The translations under genes and the position numbers were made by a program. Below are positions 23,797-35,090 of a stretch of DNA of 64,000 nt, in pieces; within the stretch, counting starts at the first letter, position 1, and each line of letters starts with the position of its first letter. The stretch is from the NCBI GenBank assembly GCA_025617745.1, contig CM046855.1, positions 42,913,663-42,977,662 on the forward strand, in the 5' to 3' direction. The notes under the pieces were generated by a model, which made no database searches, was not told where the DNA came from, and saw nothing but the letters and a program-made list of their open reading frames with translations. Origin of the DNA: Heliocidaris erythrogramma (taxonomy: Eukaryota; Echinodermata; Echinoidea; Camarodonta; Echinometridae).

Positions 23797-24157
23797 GTTT
23801 GTCATTAAATTTTTTTTTTTTTTTTTTTTTTAAATGTATTTATTGAATTTTACAAAATGCAACAAATCAGGTACAAAATCAGGATAATCATAAAATATGA
23901 ATAATAATTACAAAAACAAAAGAAAAACCCCCAACAACAACAGATAAAAATAAAATAAAGAGAGCAGCTAAGATAAAAGTAAAATAAAGAGAGCAGCTAA
24001 CAAAACAATACAAAGGACCTGAGAGGATGCCCATAGCCAACCGAAGACGACCCCACGAAACGAACCTGGCAACGAACGGCTAATCACCCCGCCCACTATA
24101 CTAGCGACATATACAAGGCAGATCCCATAACTGTGAATGATGTTTGTCATTAAATTT
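23797..24157 (-). mobile_element. Poly(A) retroposon with 16-bp target duplication
   Basis: The direct repeat GTTTGTCATTAAATTT occurs at 23797-23812 and 24142-24157. Between them lies a T-run (A-tail on the minus strand) preceded on that strand by AATAAA-type sequence. A direct duplication of this length plus a tail indicates LINE-mediated target-primed insertion of a 5'-truncated LINE end or processed RNA. A 27-base phrase (AAAGAGAGCAGCTAA) is duplicated inside (about 23957-24000). The source gene is not recognised. Confidence 0.75.
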
Positions 24158-24239
24158 AATATTTCATCGGTTATATTATGACATACTTTTGTAGTAACAT
24201 GTTCATCTGCAAACTATTTAGTCTCATAAATGAACTGTA

Positions 24240-24680
24240 CTTTCGAGGACAATTTTGAACGTTTTGGCCAATAGACTACATCAACTTCGCCCGTGTAAAC
24301 ATCATTGGCCAATGAAATCGATAGACAGAAAATGCCCACGAAAATGCTGAACATGAAGTTAAACAGGGTAAGTGTTACAGTTTCTGCCAGTATATCTTTT
24401 AGAATTGCATTTTATTTCATTATAACCACATTTTAAGCTCTATTTTCAAATGTAAATTATTTGTTTCATAAATTATTGAAATTTAAAAAAAAATAAAAAT
24501 GCCGTATTCGTATCGCTTTAATACGTGCGCCGTGATTGGCCGATCAATCTCTGAGCTGCATGCATGCATGCATATGATGCGCGCTCGCAATATATCCGCA
24601 CGAAATTGAAATAAAATTCAGCCGCACGATATCCTTTCTCTTTGGTGAGCTTTCAGCGTTAACAGTAAGCGTAAAATATG
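24240..24680 (+). promoter_or_regulatory. Candidate promoter with CCAAT boxes
   Basis: GGCCAATAG (24268), GGCCAATGAAATCG (24306) and the inverse GATTGGCCGATC (24534) lie within 300 bases in locally CpG-richer sequence. A short start (MLNMKLN) runs into GGTAAGTG near 24367, a donor-like site. This could be the 5' end of a gene inside the 12.9-kb insert. Evidence is motif-level only. Confidence 0.25.
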
Positions 24681-25819
24681 TTTTTATGTCTTGTAGAATA
24701 TAACCTCTGTGTGATCAAGTCATGGCATGACATCATGTGCATTTTAATATATATTTCACTAATTTAAACACAAAATAACAGTGTAAACAAGATCGAGCAA
24801 CAATAATATTTACGCATGTCAATAACCCAGTCCCATCTGTTCAATTTTGTGTAACGTTTTTGTCATTGGCAGCCTTATAGACCAGTTCTGATCTGTCTAC
24901 CAAATTTCACATTTTCTTGCGCATTTATTGTTATTGTACCGAAATTATTATTCAGTATTAGGGCACAATATTGTTTCTGGTATATATCTAGCCAACAGGA
25001 CACATGGAAGGAGTCCTCCAAAAGAAGTCTAGTCTAAAGAAAAGAGGGTTATCATATCAATTATCATCATGATCATTTTGCTTTTGGCTGGACATGCTGG
25101 AAAAGGCAAGCACCTGGTCCTGGTTTAAAGTCTAAACATGTTAAAGAAGATGGCCTCTCCTGTAAAGAAGGCTTTGAGGTAATCACTTGAGGTACAGTGT
25201 ACGTTGTTTTTTGTCCATCCCAGTAAGAACGGACAATGCCAAACTAGTTTACTGCTGCATTTTCTATTGCAATCTGTATTGGGGGGGGGGGGGGGGGGAA
25301 TAAGATAAATATACTTACTTTCAAATTCAGCTCTTAAAAATCTCATTCTTACCTCGAATGGCCATTAGGTCTTAGGAAGAACTTCTGATATTTCCAGCAA
25401 AATCCAAAGTCAAAATTATGTCCCAAAACTGAAGAAATCCCTGGTTTTTTTTTTTCGCTATCACACGATGTTGTTTTCATTCTGCCGATGTGTTAGACTA
25501 AACTTAGCCAATAAAATTTTGTTCACAAAGAAACTCGGTATCGCGCTGATATCGATCTCTACAATTGCGCACACAGAAAACCGGGACTTTCATGTATGCG
25601 CGACAGGGACCAAATTTTTGCCAACCCAATTTTTTTTTTCGGGGAGATGTCGGCGCTCGCGGTGACCAAGAAATACAATGATTTCGATACCCCGTAAATT
25701 TAATTTTTTTAATAAATCTTTTCCAACATCAGTGAGTTGAATTTATTGTATTTCATGGATATGTTAGTGTTGATATTCGTAAATTAAATGCTGATTTTGA
25801 GTGAATTTTTGTGCATTGG

Positions 25820-25960
25820 CGTTTGAAAGTGTTATTATTATTGTTATACTATACTCTCGGACGGTCATACAGTATAACAATAATAATAATAGCTACATTT
25901 ATTACATGTATATTGCGCACGTATCTATCCCATAAGTGGGCAATGGTTTAATTCTGATCT
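25820..25960 (-). mobile_element. 3' fragment of tRNA-derived SINE
   Basis: On the minus strand the phrase TGCGCAATATACATGTAATA, then AATGTAGC and a (TTA)n-type tail resembles the 3' end of the SINE copies at 42241-42512 and 47004-47241. Next to it the tail forms a hairpin (TATTATTATTGTTATACT with its complement, 25838-25890). Confidence 0.5.
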
Positions 25961-26102
25961 GAACGCATATCACATTGTGTGAGGTGGGCTGAATCTCCAT
26001 TCTGATATCTAATTATGTAATTAATAAAGACATTATGCACTGTACACCTTGACTATTGTTATTTGGTAAGGTAAAGTATGGGTGATTTGTTTTTGTCCAC
26101 AG

Positions 26103-26313
26103 GAAGAATGGAGTTTCAAACTCGTACAATTATTCTGTTTTCACTTTTTAAGGATGATCTCCAAGGAGAAGAAGAAAAGAGTTAAAAGTGCTTGCGAGGA
26201 GGTGTCATAGAAGATATCATGAGGCGCACTAGGACTCACCGAGCTCAATATAGAACCAACCAAGGTGCAGGAGTTCCCCATCCTGAAGTTGGAGACTTGG
26301 AGTATTGGGTAAT
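26103..26313 (+). CDS. Candidate exon inside the 12.9-kb insert (weak)
   Basis: From about 26190 one frame is open up to a GTAATT donor-like site at 26311. It encodes CLRGGVIEDIMRRTRTHRAQ and then GAGVPHPEVGDLEYW. A second frame also looks protein-like (GLTELNIEPTKVQEFPILKL), and there are stops just upstream, so frame choice is uncertain. I do not recognise a family. Confidence 0.2.
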
Positions 26314-26602
26314 TAGAGGTTTATAAAAAATCTGGACTTAATTATCGGGAACAGATAATACATGTAGTTGTATACATGTACACAATTTTTCAGGCAAAAG
26401 GATGTTTTAATTTGATTCCCTCTATCTACCTTGTTTTTATGATGTTCAAAGCATGCATACAAATTCACTATGGATGTCAGCTTTAGTAATCAGCTTTTAA
26501 AAATATTGTCCATTCTTAGGATTATTTTCGATAAATTTCATGTCTTATACTTTCTCTAACAAAACAAGAATAATGCTATGATATATTTTTTTGAATTTGC
26601 AG

Positions 26603-26759
26603 AATCTGAAAGAGATGGAGTTTTTCCGGACTGCCCTTGAGAAAGTAGCAGAGAAAATAATCCACGTTTGGAGGAATTCGACCCTTGGTTCCACAAGCTG
26701 TCTCTTCAAGGAATACAATGCCCTCATCCAGGAGTGTATTGGGAAAGACCAAATGAAAG
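26603..26759 (+). CDS. Candidate exon inside the 12.9-kb insert
   Basis: Bounded by TTTGCAG and AAAG/GTCAGT. The single frame open throughout encodes NLKEMEFFRTALEKVAEKII, then HVWRNSTLGSTSCLFKEYNA and LIQECIGKDQMK. Base composition is less AT-rich than its surroundings. It ends one base into a codon, which does not fit the best frame of the next candidate exon at 28916. Family unknown. Confidence 0.3.
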
Positions 26760-26984
26760 GTCAGTATTTGTTTAAAAGTTTTGAATGCATTTTGCGAATG
26801 GTCTTCATGGTTACCATTCTAACAGGAGGGGGGCCTGAAGATTTTGTCTTCGAAAAAAATATTAGTAAACGAAGAAGCTTAATGGGAGGAATTTTTAATT
26901 TGTAAACAAATTTTTAGGCATTTTACTCCCAGTGTTAAAGATCGTATGCTCGATCTGTAATGAAAAACACAAGTCAGAAAAAAT

Positions 26985-27058
26985 TGGAACCAGCGGGATT
27001 CGAACCTGTCATCTACTGCTTGCCGGGCAGCGACTTAACCACCAGGCTATTCTGGTTC
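26985..27058 (-). ncRNA. tRNA-like segment in repeat (copy 1)
   Basis: The minus strand reads GAACCAG as one acceptor arm and CTGGTTC as the other (7 perfect pairs). An A-box-like TAGCCTGGTGG, a perfect B-box-like GGTTCGAATCC and a 5-bp stem with the loop CCGGCAA (GGC in the anticodon position) lie in between. The D-arm spacing is off by two bases and the T stem has mismatches, and three copies exist in one repeat. A tRNA-derived SINE head is likelier than a working tRNA. Confidence 0.55.
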
Positions 27059-27268
27059 ACGGCCAAGTCACGATGAACTGGAATCAAATACCCAAGATCC
27101 TCTTCTTTCTGACTCATTAATATTCAAACGGTCTGCCGTAGACAATGGTTAGTAAACGAAGCTTGATGGGAGGAATTTTTAATTTGTAAACAAATTTTTA
27201 GGCATTTTACTCCCAGTGTTAAAGATCGTATGCTCGATCTGTAATGAAAAACACAAGTCAGAAAAAAT

Positions 27269-27342
27269 TGGAACCAGCAGGATTCGAAACTGTCATCTAC
27301 TGCTTGCCGGGCAGCGACTTAACCACCAGGCTATTCTGGTTC
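27269..27342 (-). ncRNA. tRNA-like segment in repeat (copy 2)
   Basis: Same fold as copy 1 with two changes, including GATTCGAAAC for GATTCGAACC, which damages the B box. This supports decay as a repeat and not selection as a tRNA. Confidence 0.5.
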
Positions 27343-27401
27343 ACGGCAAAGTCACGATGAATTGGAATCAAATAACCAAGATCCTCTTCTTTCTGACTCA
27401 T

Positions 27402-28241
27402 TATACCCCCGCCAAACGAAGTTTGAAGGGGGTATATATAGGAATCAGTCGACGGTTGGGCGGGCAGTCGGGCGGGCGGGCGGTCGGTCGGTCCGTTGCA
27501 AATCTTGCGGATCGAACTACTTCCTCAGTTTTTGACCGAAATACATGAAATTTGGTACACACATTGGTCTTGGTGGGAAGATGTGCAAGACATATTTTTC
27601 GGAGTCGGAATCTGCGTTGCCATGGTAACGGCATATTTATGGCAGAAAATCAAGGAAACACCTTGCGGATCGAACTACTTCCTCAGTTTTTGACCGAAAG
27701 TCATGAAATTTGGTACACACATTGGTCTTGATGGGAAGATGTGCAAGACATATTTTTCGGATGAGTCGGAATCTGCGTTGCCATGGTAACGGCATATTTA
27801 TGGCAGAAAATCAAGGAAACACATTGCGGATCGAACTACTTCCTCAGTTTTTGACCGAAAGTCATGAAATTTGGTACACACATTGGTCTTACTGGGAAGA
27901 TGTGTACAACATATTTTTTTTGATGTGTGGGAAGCTGCGTTGCCATGGAAACGGCATATCTATGGCAGTAAATCAGGGAAAATCTTGCGGATCAAACTAC
28001 TTCCTCAGTTTTCGACCAAAAGTCGAGAAATTTGGTACACACATTGGTCTTGGTGGGAAGATGTGCAAGGCATATTTTTTGGATGTGTCGGAAGCTGCGT
28101 TGCCATGGAAATTGCATATCTATGGCAGTACAGTAAATCAGAGAAAAATCTTGCGGATCGAACTACTTCCTCAGTTTTCGACCAAAAGTCAAGAAAGGCT
28201 GTTGTCACGGGGCGGGGGTATTAATCATCATCTTCAGTGAT
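27402..28241. mobile_element. TATACCCCCGCC-type dispersed element with internal tandem units
   Basis: It starts TATACCCCCGCCAAACGAAG and ends CAGTGATATTTCTAGTT. The body has about four tandem units of roughly 165 bases (ACTACTTCCTCAGTTTTTGA, AAATTTGGTACACACATTGG, TTGCCATGGTAACGGCATAT). It interrupts the second 290-bp repeat, whose uninterrupted sibling at 27114-27124 (CTCATTAATATTC) gives the empty site. A shorter copy is at 46218-46738. Confidence 0.75.
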
Positions 28242-28564
28242 ATTTCTAGTTAATATTCAAACGGTCCGCCGTAGACAATGGTTAGTAAACGAAGAAGCTT
28301 GATGGGAGGAATTTTTAATTTGTAAACAAATTTTTAGGCATTTTACTCCCAGTGTTCGAATCCTGCTGGTTTCAATTTTCTCTGACTTGTGTTTTTCAAT
28401 ACAGTGGGAGTAAAATGCCTAAAAATTTGTTTACAAATTAAAAATTCCTCCCATCAAGCTTCTTCATTTACTAACCATTGTCTACGGCGAACCGTTTGAA
28501 TATTAATGAGTCAGAAAGAAGAGGATCTTGGGTATTTGATTCCAGTTCATTGTGACTTTGCCGT

Positions 28565-28638
28565 GAACCAGAATAGCCTGGTGGTTAAGTCGCTGCCCGG
28601 CAAGCAGTAGATGACAGGTTCGAATCCCGCTGGTTCCA
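28565..28638 (+). ncRNA. tRNA-like segment in repeat (copy 3, inverted)
   Basis: Plus-strand copy with intact GAACCAG/CTGGTTC arms and GGTTCGAATCC B box. It lies in the inverted member of the repeat cluster. Probably a SINE head. Confidence 0.55.
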
Positions 28639-28915
28639 ATTTTTTCTGACTTGTGTTTTTCATTACAGATCGAGCATACGATCTTTAACACTGGGAGTAA
28701 AATGCCTAAAAATTTGTTGAAAAAAATATTATTTAATTTTCTTCTTTACTTATTTAGACTCTGTCACAGAACTCTCATGTTTTATATGTCTGCACATGTG
28801 TTAATAACAGGGGTGTACATCAAGTTGCTTTAAAAAGCTACTCCATATCAATTGTTTGTTATGTGAACGCCAGAACTTTCATAGATTTAATATAATTTGT
28901 CTGATTAACTTCCAG

Positions 28916-28984
28916 ATCTGACACTCCCTTCTGGCCATACCACACCTGCTTGGCGAGAAGGACATGATGTATGTTGTAGACAAG
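28916..28984 (+). CDS. Candidate exon inside the 12.9-kb insert
   Basis: Bounded by TTCCAG and GACAAG/GTAAAT. The most protein-like frame encodes HSLLAIPHLLGEKDMMYVVD followed by K and ends in phase 0, matching the phase-0 start of the next candidate (EPVTPTP…). However, that frame has a TGA at the very 5' end of the exon, so the acceptor or the frame may differ. Family unknown. Confidence 0.25.
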
Positions 28985-29298
28985 GTAAATGACATTTTAA
29001 ACCTTTTCTTCCCAAAACATGTTGCAACCACTATTCCATTCTACCATAAAGATACTAGTAAGACATGGTGTAACATAAGTGGGGGGAGTGGTCTGAATCT
29101 GATGCAGGAAATTGTTCACTTGAATTACATGGGGTTAAATTTTAGAGTATGACACTAGATTTAGCTCAATTTTTTTCTCATTTCCTCTACCCTCTTTCCT
29201 ACATACATGTACTTCTGTAGTTCTAAGGAGGAATCATAAGATGATTGTACTTTATCATGCACAGTGACCTGGTAAATTTCTTTCCTTTTACTTCTTAG

Positions 29299-29457
29299 GA
29301 ACCTGTGACACCAACACCAGCTGCAGTGTTTAGAGGAAAGCTGGTACAAGAAGACCTTGTAACTGAAGTCTGGATTGAAGGGGCAAGGTGTGCCACTGCT
29401 CTGGAGCACTCACAGGGTTTGCCACTATGTTTTCCTCTGTTACATCTATGGGCTTGA
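29299..29457 (+). CDS. Candidate terminal exon inside the 12.9-kb insert
   Basis: A pyrimidine-rich tract and CTTAG precede a 52-codon frame EPVTPTPAAVFRGKLVQEDL, then VTEVWIEGARCATALEHSQG, ending in TGA. It fits in phase after 28916-28984. No family recognised. Confidence 0.25.
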   Translation, partial: EPVTPTPAAVFRGKLVQEDLVTEVWIEGARCATALEHSQGLPLCFPLLHLWA

Positions 29458-29599
29458 GTACCCAAAGCTGGGGTCTAATACATTTTGGAGAGTTCACTCT
29501 GCAGCACCACTTGCCCCGGTCACTATCTAAATGATGTCTTATATGTATGTCAATGTACATGATGCGTGCAATGATATTTATGTGGTACAATGGTTGTCA

Positions 29600-29830
29600 G
29601 CCCCCCTTTTTTTTTTTTTACAAAAGTGGCGGATTTAGGATTTCTATTGGGGGGGGTGGGCAAATTGAAAAAATCAAAAAAATCAGGTGAGCGAAGCAAG
29701 AAATAAACAGGAGCCCAAGTTTTTGTCAATATACTGAACCATAATCAAGGCATTTGAAGCCTGTTTTTATTACATGTAGTTGGTTATTTTAATCCCCCCC
29801 CCCCCAATCTCGTTTGGCCGCTGGTCACGC
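29600..29830. repeat. G/C-run MITE-like repeat
   Basis: AGTGGCGGATTTAGGATTTC followed by a G run, and a C run followed by AATCTCGTTTGGCCGCTG, form loose inverted ends. Similar poly-G-ended repeats appear at 6620, 12840, 30350 and 38380. Confidence 0.35.
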
Positions 29831-30531
29831 AATCGCTGCAAACTTTTGCCTAAACATAGAGCCAGATGTATGCAAATGAAAGCATATTTTCAACTAACTC
29901 CATCCATGTAAAAAAGCGTGAAGTGCTAGGACTGCTGAATATTTGTGTCAGTATTCCTGAGCACACATCAAATAATTACCTTGCAAAAAAAAATACAATC
30001 AAAATTAATTTCTTATATTTTAAATGTTTTGTTAATTGCTTATGTATTTTATTGACCTTTTGTTTTCTATTGTTTTTAGCCAAAATTTGTTGCAGACACC
30101 TTTTCAAGCTTATTTACATTAAAATTTATTAAGTTCAGTGATCAAAAGTTAAAATAATCTAATTAATATCAATTTAACCCCCAAAACACAGTTTACAGTG
30201 GATTTGCATGGCTGCACACAAAATAAACTAGAAAGGCCGTCAAAGGCGGCAGACCCACGCCTTAACCCAATAGGTTTTGTTTTGTTGCGATTATTTTTGT
30301 AAGCAGTAGCCATTCAAAGGGGATAACAAGAGGCACATCTCCCCCCCCCCCCCAATAAATTTTGCCATATCCAGGTCATAGCTTTGTGTGTCCCCACCCT
30401 TGAAAAAAATTCTTCTGAAAAAGATATTTTATTATTCAAACATCCCTCCCCTAAAAGTAATTGATTAGACATGTCAGAGAGCGTGGCGTAGTGAGAAAAA
30501 AAATGTTAGCAATTTGTATTCAGTGTTCAGT

Positions 30532-30707
30532 CCAAGGCCGTACGCAGAAATTTTTTTCCTGGGGGGGCAAGATGATCGCTTTCAAAGGAACCCATAACTT
30601 GAAGTCTAAAACCCGATTAAAAAAAAGTATGATTATGAAATTTCTGGGGGGGGGGGGGCAGGGGGGGGGGCAACTGCCCCCCCCCTCCCCGCTGCGTACG
30701 GCCTTGG
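30532..30707. mobile_element. MITE with CCAAGGCCGTACGCAG ends and 6-bp duplication
   Basis: The left end CCAAGGCCGTACGCAG is the exact complement of the right end CTGCGTACGGCCTTGG. TTCAGT flanks both sides (30526-30531 and 30708-30713). Inside are long G and C runs. The element is 176 bases long and non-coding. Confidence 0.75.
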
Positions 30708-31389
30708 TTCAGTCATGTCAGTGTTAGTAAATGTATTCATGTTCTATCTTTACATTGCAATTCGGGTTGTTGTTTTTTTTTTCATCGGGCTTGGATAAAA
30801 TAAATATGACGACAAAAGAAGTTGGATCTCGACTTGAAAATGACGTGCATGCGAGGCACAGAGCTTACTCACTCAGTACTACAGTCAGCCGGCCCCAGGC
30901 ACTTTGCGACAGTGCTGTGTATAGTTATGTACGTACACTACAGCTACTCAGCCACTCACTCAGATCAACACACGCGAACACTCGCGAGTGCGATAGACTC
31001 ACTCACGTCGAACAAACGCACCAGATTTTCACCGAAAACAATTAAAATCACGTACTACACGTCCACCAGGATAAAATAAATCACAAAAACTTCCACAACA
31101 AAGTGGAAAGAACCGGGGAAAATAAACAGAAATGCACAGAAGATAAGAAATAGGAGAAATTAGACGTGCTAGGCTATACGTATACCGTATACCTAGCCGC
31201 TTTCGATTTCGCAACGAGAGTACAGTTCAAGCGCGAAAAATCCCTTGTTGCTGGGATACGTTGGCTTTGAATATTCATTGCAGGCTCGTGCGGATTTGAA
31301 GTGAAATAGCAAATAATGGGTCTAAAAGTCTTCTAAAATTCATAAACCTGAAATAGATTTTTGGTGAGACGAAGTAATGAGTGTTTTGA

Positions 31390-31735
31390 TTGACCAAAAT
31401 ATTTCTGCATCGGCAGACGAAGTTTGGGGTCATCAAACTTTCTAGTTTCTATCCTGTCACTCTCTGAACTGAAGTTCCTATACTTTACTACAGGGTCAAA
31501 AGTTCAAGGTCACACAGAATTTGCAGGGGTCAACCAATCATCACCAAAATCTAATCGATTCTTTCCTGTCACTTTCTGAACATTCCCTGAAAATTTGGTG
31601 CAAATCCGTTCACCCGTTCTCTTGTTATCTTGTACACAAACAAACAAACATACAAACAAAAAAAAAAAAACAAAAAAAAAAAAACATACGGAGCCCTTTA
31701 CATAACCCTGCCGATTTCATCGGCGTGGGTAAAAA
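31390..31735. repeat. Repeat with CCGATTTCATCGGC end
   Basis: It starts near GCATCGGCAGACGAAGTTTG and ends with CCCTGCCGATTTCATCGGCG, with an (AAAC)n-rich tract at 31640-31690. The inverted CGGCAG/CTGCCG edges and the simple tract suggest a mobile repeat; low certainty. Confidence 0.35.
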
Positions 31736-32068
31736 GTTTGAGCTTTTTGGGCTGTATGCACGTACAGAACATTAAGTAATTTCTTAAGTTTACCCGGACG
31801 TTGCAAATATGGTCTCAAAATATGCAGGAGACTTCAAAGCAAAAAGCCATTATGGCGGGCCCAAATCATCGCACGTTGCAGAATCAGCTCTCGAAATGTC
31901 GGATTGGATTATGGTTAAAGAGGAAAGAAATTCAGACATTGATGTACTTTCAGTGAATAAAGTGGAACAAGAAAGACTAAAAAGTGAAAGTTTGAGCAAA
32001 ATTGGATAATCGGTTCAAAAGTTATGAATTTTTAAAGCTTAAGTAAATCCTTATCATGGGGACCCTTG

Positions 32069-32353
32069 AGTTGGCAACACCACCAGCATTTGTGATGTCA
32101 TTGTGGAATACTCTCCATTGGTTTTGTACACAGAATTTCACATTATTTCAATTTTCACAAAAAGTAGAAATTCTTCTGACTTCATGTCAGAAGTATGAGA
32201 TGGCTACATCACATTTGCAAGCATTTCTGAAGGTATCATGTTTATTCCTGACCTAATATATCATGAACTGATAAAAATGTGAAATTCTGTACATACAAAA
32301 CCAATGGAGAGTTCTCCACAATTACATCACAGATACTGGAGGTGTTGCCAACT
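32069..32353. mobile_element. MITE with about 76-bp inverted repeats
   Basis: AGTTGGCAACACCACCAGCA onward on the left mirrors TACTGGAGGTGTTGCCAACT on the right, and homology continues through CTCTCCATTGGTTTTGTA and AGAATTTCACATT. An inner hairpin (CTTCTGACTTCATGTCAGAAG) is at about 32172-32193. No clear target duplication. Confidence 0.7.
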
Positions 32354-32454
32354 GATAAATTGATAAATGAATTAATAACTAGAATTCTTTTTTTCTTCTT
32401 CAAATCCTACCAACAGATCCTGTGGAAATTAACTCTAAATAATACAAGCATGTC

Positions 32455-32910
32455 ATTACCATGTGTTTTTACAGATATCTACCACATACTTGTCTTAGCC
32501 ATATTTTGCTGCCATAGCGGTTTGCAATGTATTCTTAACCATGCATTATCAAAACTTATGTGTTTTTGTAGAAGTTTTTAACTAGTTTATTTTCTTAGCC
32601 AATTTGCTGCCACTATTGCCTTATGGACCTCAATGTTTTCTAAACCTTTCTCAGTATTCTTACATGTTATTGTAGAAGTAACTATTTATTTTATCTTAGC
32701 TCTACTTTGCTGCCTTTCTTGCCAATATGGATCTCATTGTATTCTTAACCTTTATCCATACTACAATGTGTTTACTGTTTAATAATGCATCTAGAATTTT
32801 TAAACCAGTCCTCGAATCTTAGCCATATTTTGTTGCCACTATTGTGTATAGATTTTGATGTATTCTTAACCTTTATCAGTATTTTAACATGTTTTTGTAG
32901 AAGTTTAATG
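32455..32910. repeat. Four diverged tandem units, about 120 bp
   Basis: Each unit contains CATGTGTTTTTGTAGAAG, CTTAGCCATATTTTGCTGCC and GTATTCTTAACC in that order. Copies differ by many substitutions, so the array is old. Confidence 0.65.
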
Positions 32911-33689
32911 ATTTATTGTCTTGCATGCGGAGCAAGCTAGTGCCAGGTATAGGGATTACTTTTTCCAGCGATGGCGGCGTTGTCAACAATCCAGGTTAAA
33001 GTTTGAATGTGCCTCACACTTTCAAGGCTGTTATTCCAAAACTGTAAAATTTTTGTGTAATCTGTTTCTTATGATCGAGTATAATGTACTCTTTCATGAG
33101 AGTCCCAATATTTTGGTAGACATTCAGTGATTTTATAACCTTATAAACGTAGGTTAAGCAATGGTTTAAAGCATCAAAATTTCAGGTTAAAATTTGCAGA
33201 GTCAAACTTGAAACCTGGTAATTTTGATACTGTTCGTCCAGTAAACTTCAAACTTAATTCAGATGATCGAGGAGAGTGTCCTCTTTTATGTGAATCCCCA
33301 CATTATGTGTTTTATGCTGGAATAGTGAATTTCAGCTTCAGATTTTCAGAATTGGCAGAATATGAACTATGAACTACATAATACTAATTTTATTAGAACA
33401 AACACCATGTAGTTCAATGCAAAATGTGGGAGTATTACTAATTTTTAACGGGATCATGTCTAATTTCTGGAGCTTCGTGTTGGCAACTTTGTCATTAGTA
33501 TCACCGTTTGCTTAGAAGGTAACACATTTCTGTTATATATGTACTTCTCTATTCAGTCCATATATTAAAATATTTCTTTATTGTGTAACATTATTTCACG
33601 ACTCGGTTTTTGTTTTGATACAGGTAATTAACCATGTGAACAATACAACTCTATATGATTGTAAAGTACAGTGTTGGTTCTATGCAGGT

Positions 33690-35090
33690 GGTTATAATTT
33701 ATCTACCATATCCCACTAGGCTTGATTCCCCAAAGGTATATGGATAATACATACTAAAACCACAGTGGTAGGTATGGTGGTTATAGATGCATTGTAGTTG
33801 TATGGTAGATATTAGGTGGTAACATGGAACATATTGTATGGTACCTTTTTGGTGACTGTGGTAGATATGTCTGGTAGATAAATGGGGCATTTGTGTTAGC
33901 TGTTTGGGTTTGGGGTAGATGTATGATGCTTCTGGGGTAGATGTATGTTAATTATATGGACGATGTATGATTCATGTATGGTGTTTATATATGGTGTATG
34001 TATGGTGGGTATATGGTGCAACCACAGAAGCACCATATGCCTGCCATATAACCATCATACATACACCATATATAAACACAATACATATATCATACTAGTA
34101 TCATACATCTATCAAATACTACCATACTTCTACCATATAATCACCACACATTTACCATAGAAGTGCCATACAGCTACCATTATGAACACCATATAACCAC
34201 CATACATACCCCATATAACCACCATACATACCCCATATAACCACCATACAATCGCCATATAGCCACCATACATACACCATATAACAACCATACGTCTACC
34301 ATATGACAACCATACACCATATAACCACTATACATCTACCACGAAATCACCATGCATTTACCACACGGTGCTTCTGTGGTAGATGTATGGTAGATACATG
34401 GTGCTTCTGTGGTAGATGTGTGGTAGTTATATGGTAAGTATATGGTGCTTTGCTGGATGGTGTATGGTGGTTGTATGGTAAATATATGCTGCTTCTGTGG
34501 AAGATGTATGGTGGTTATATGGTAGATGTATAATATCTCTATGATGTATGGTGTTTCTGTGGTCATTTGGTTGATATATGGTGCTTCTAAGGTAGATGTA
34601 TGATGCTTTTGTGGTAGATGTATGGTGGGTATTTGGTGCTTTGGTGGTAGGTGTATGGTGGTTATATGGTAGATACATGGTTCTTCTGTGGTAGATGTGT
34701 GGTAGTTATATGGTAGGTATATGGTGCTTTGTTGGATGGTTTATGGTGGTTATATGGTAAATATATGGTGCTACTGTGGTAGATATATAGTAAACAATAT
34801 ATGGTAAGTGTATGGTAATTGTATGGTATTACTTTATGGTAGATGTATGGTAGCATAAATTTGCATAAATTTTCCCCAAAATGTTAATGAGATGTATGGT
34901 ATTTGTATGGTATATGTATGGTACATGTGTTATGGTGTATGTATGGTATCTGTTCTATGGTATCTGTGGTATATGTATGGTATTTGTGCTATGGTATCTG
35001 TGATGTATTTATATGGTATTTGAATGGTATAAGTCTATGATACCATACCATACCATTGTATGGTATTTTTATTGTATACCATAGCAATTT
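33690..35090. repeat. Second minisatellite zone (ATGGTAGATG type, both strands)
   Basis: ATGGTAGATGTATGGTGG-like units run on the plus strand at 33770-34020 and 34370-35040. The complementary form (CCATATAACCACCATACATA) fills 34020-34370, so the zone includes large internal inversions. The motif matches the left-end minisatellite of the same 12.9-kb insert. Confidence 0.75.

Larger units (their letters stand above)
26862..28710. repeat. Cluster of about 290-bp repeats with tRNA-like core
   Basis: A unit beginning GTAAACGAAGAAGCTTGATG and ending CGTAGACAATGG occurs twice in the same direction (26862-27149; 27150 onward, interrupted by 27402-28241), then partly, then inverted (about 28400-28710). 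The inverted copy makes a long foldback at 28290-28490 around TTTTTAGGCATTTTACTCCC. Each full unit contains the tRNA-like segment listed separately. Confidence 0.7.

Noticed and set aside
28565-28638. Functional tRNA-Ala (GGC)
   Set aside because: D-arm spacing is wrong by two bases, the T stem has mismatches, and the segment is part of a multi-copy repeat.
30731-31079. ORFs of 104 and 85 residues
   Set aside because: They overlap in different frames, have no motif, and neither has splice or codon evidence.
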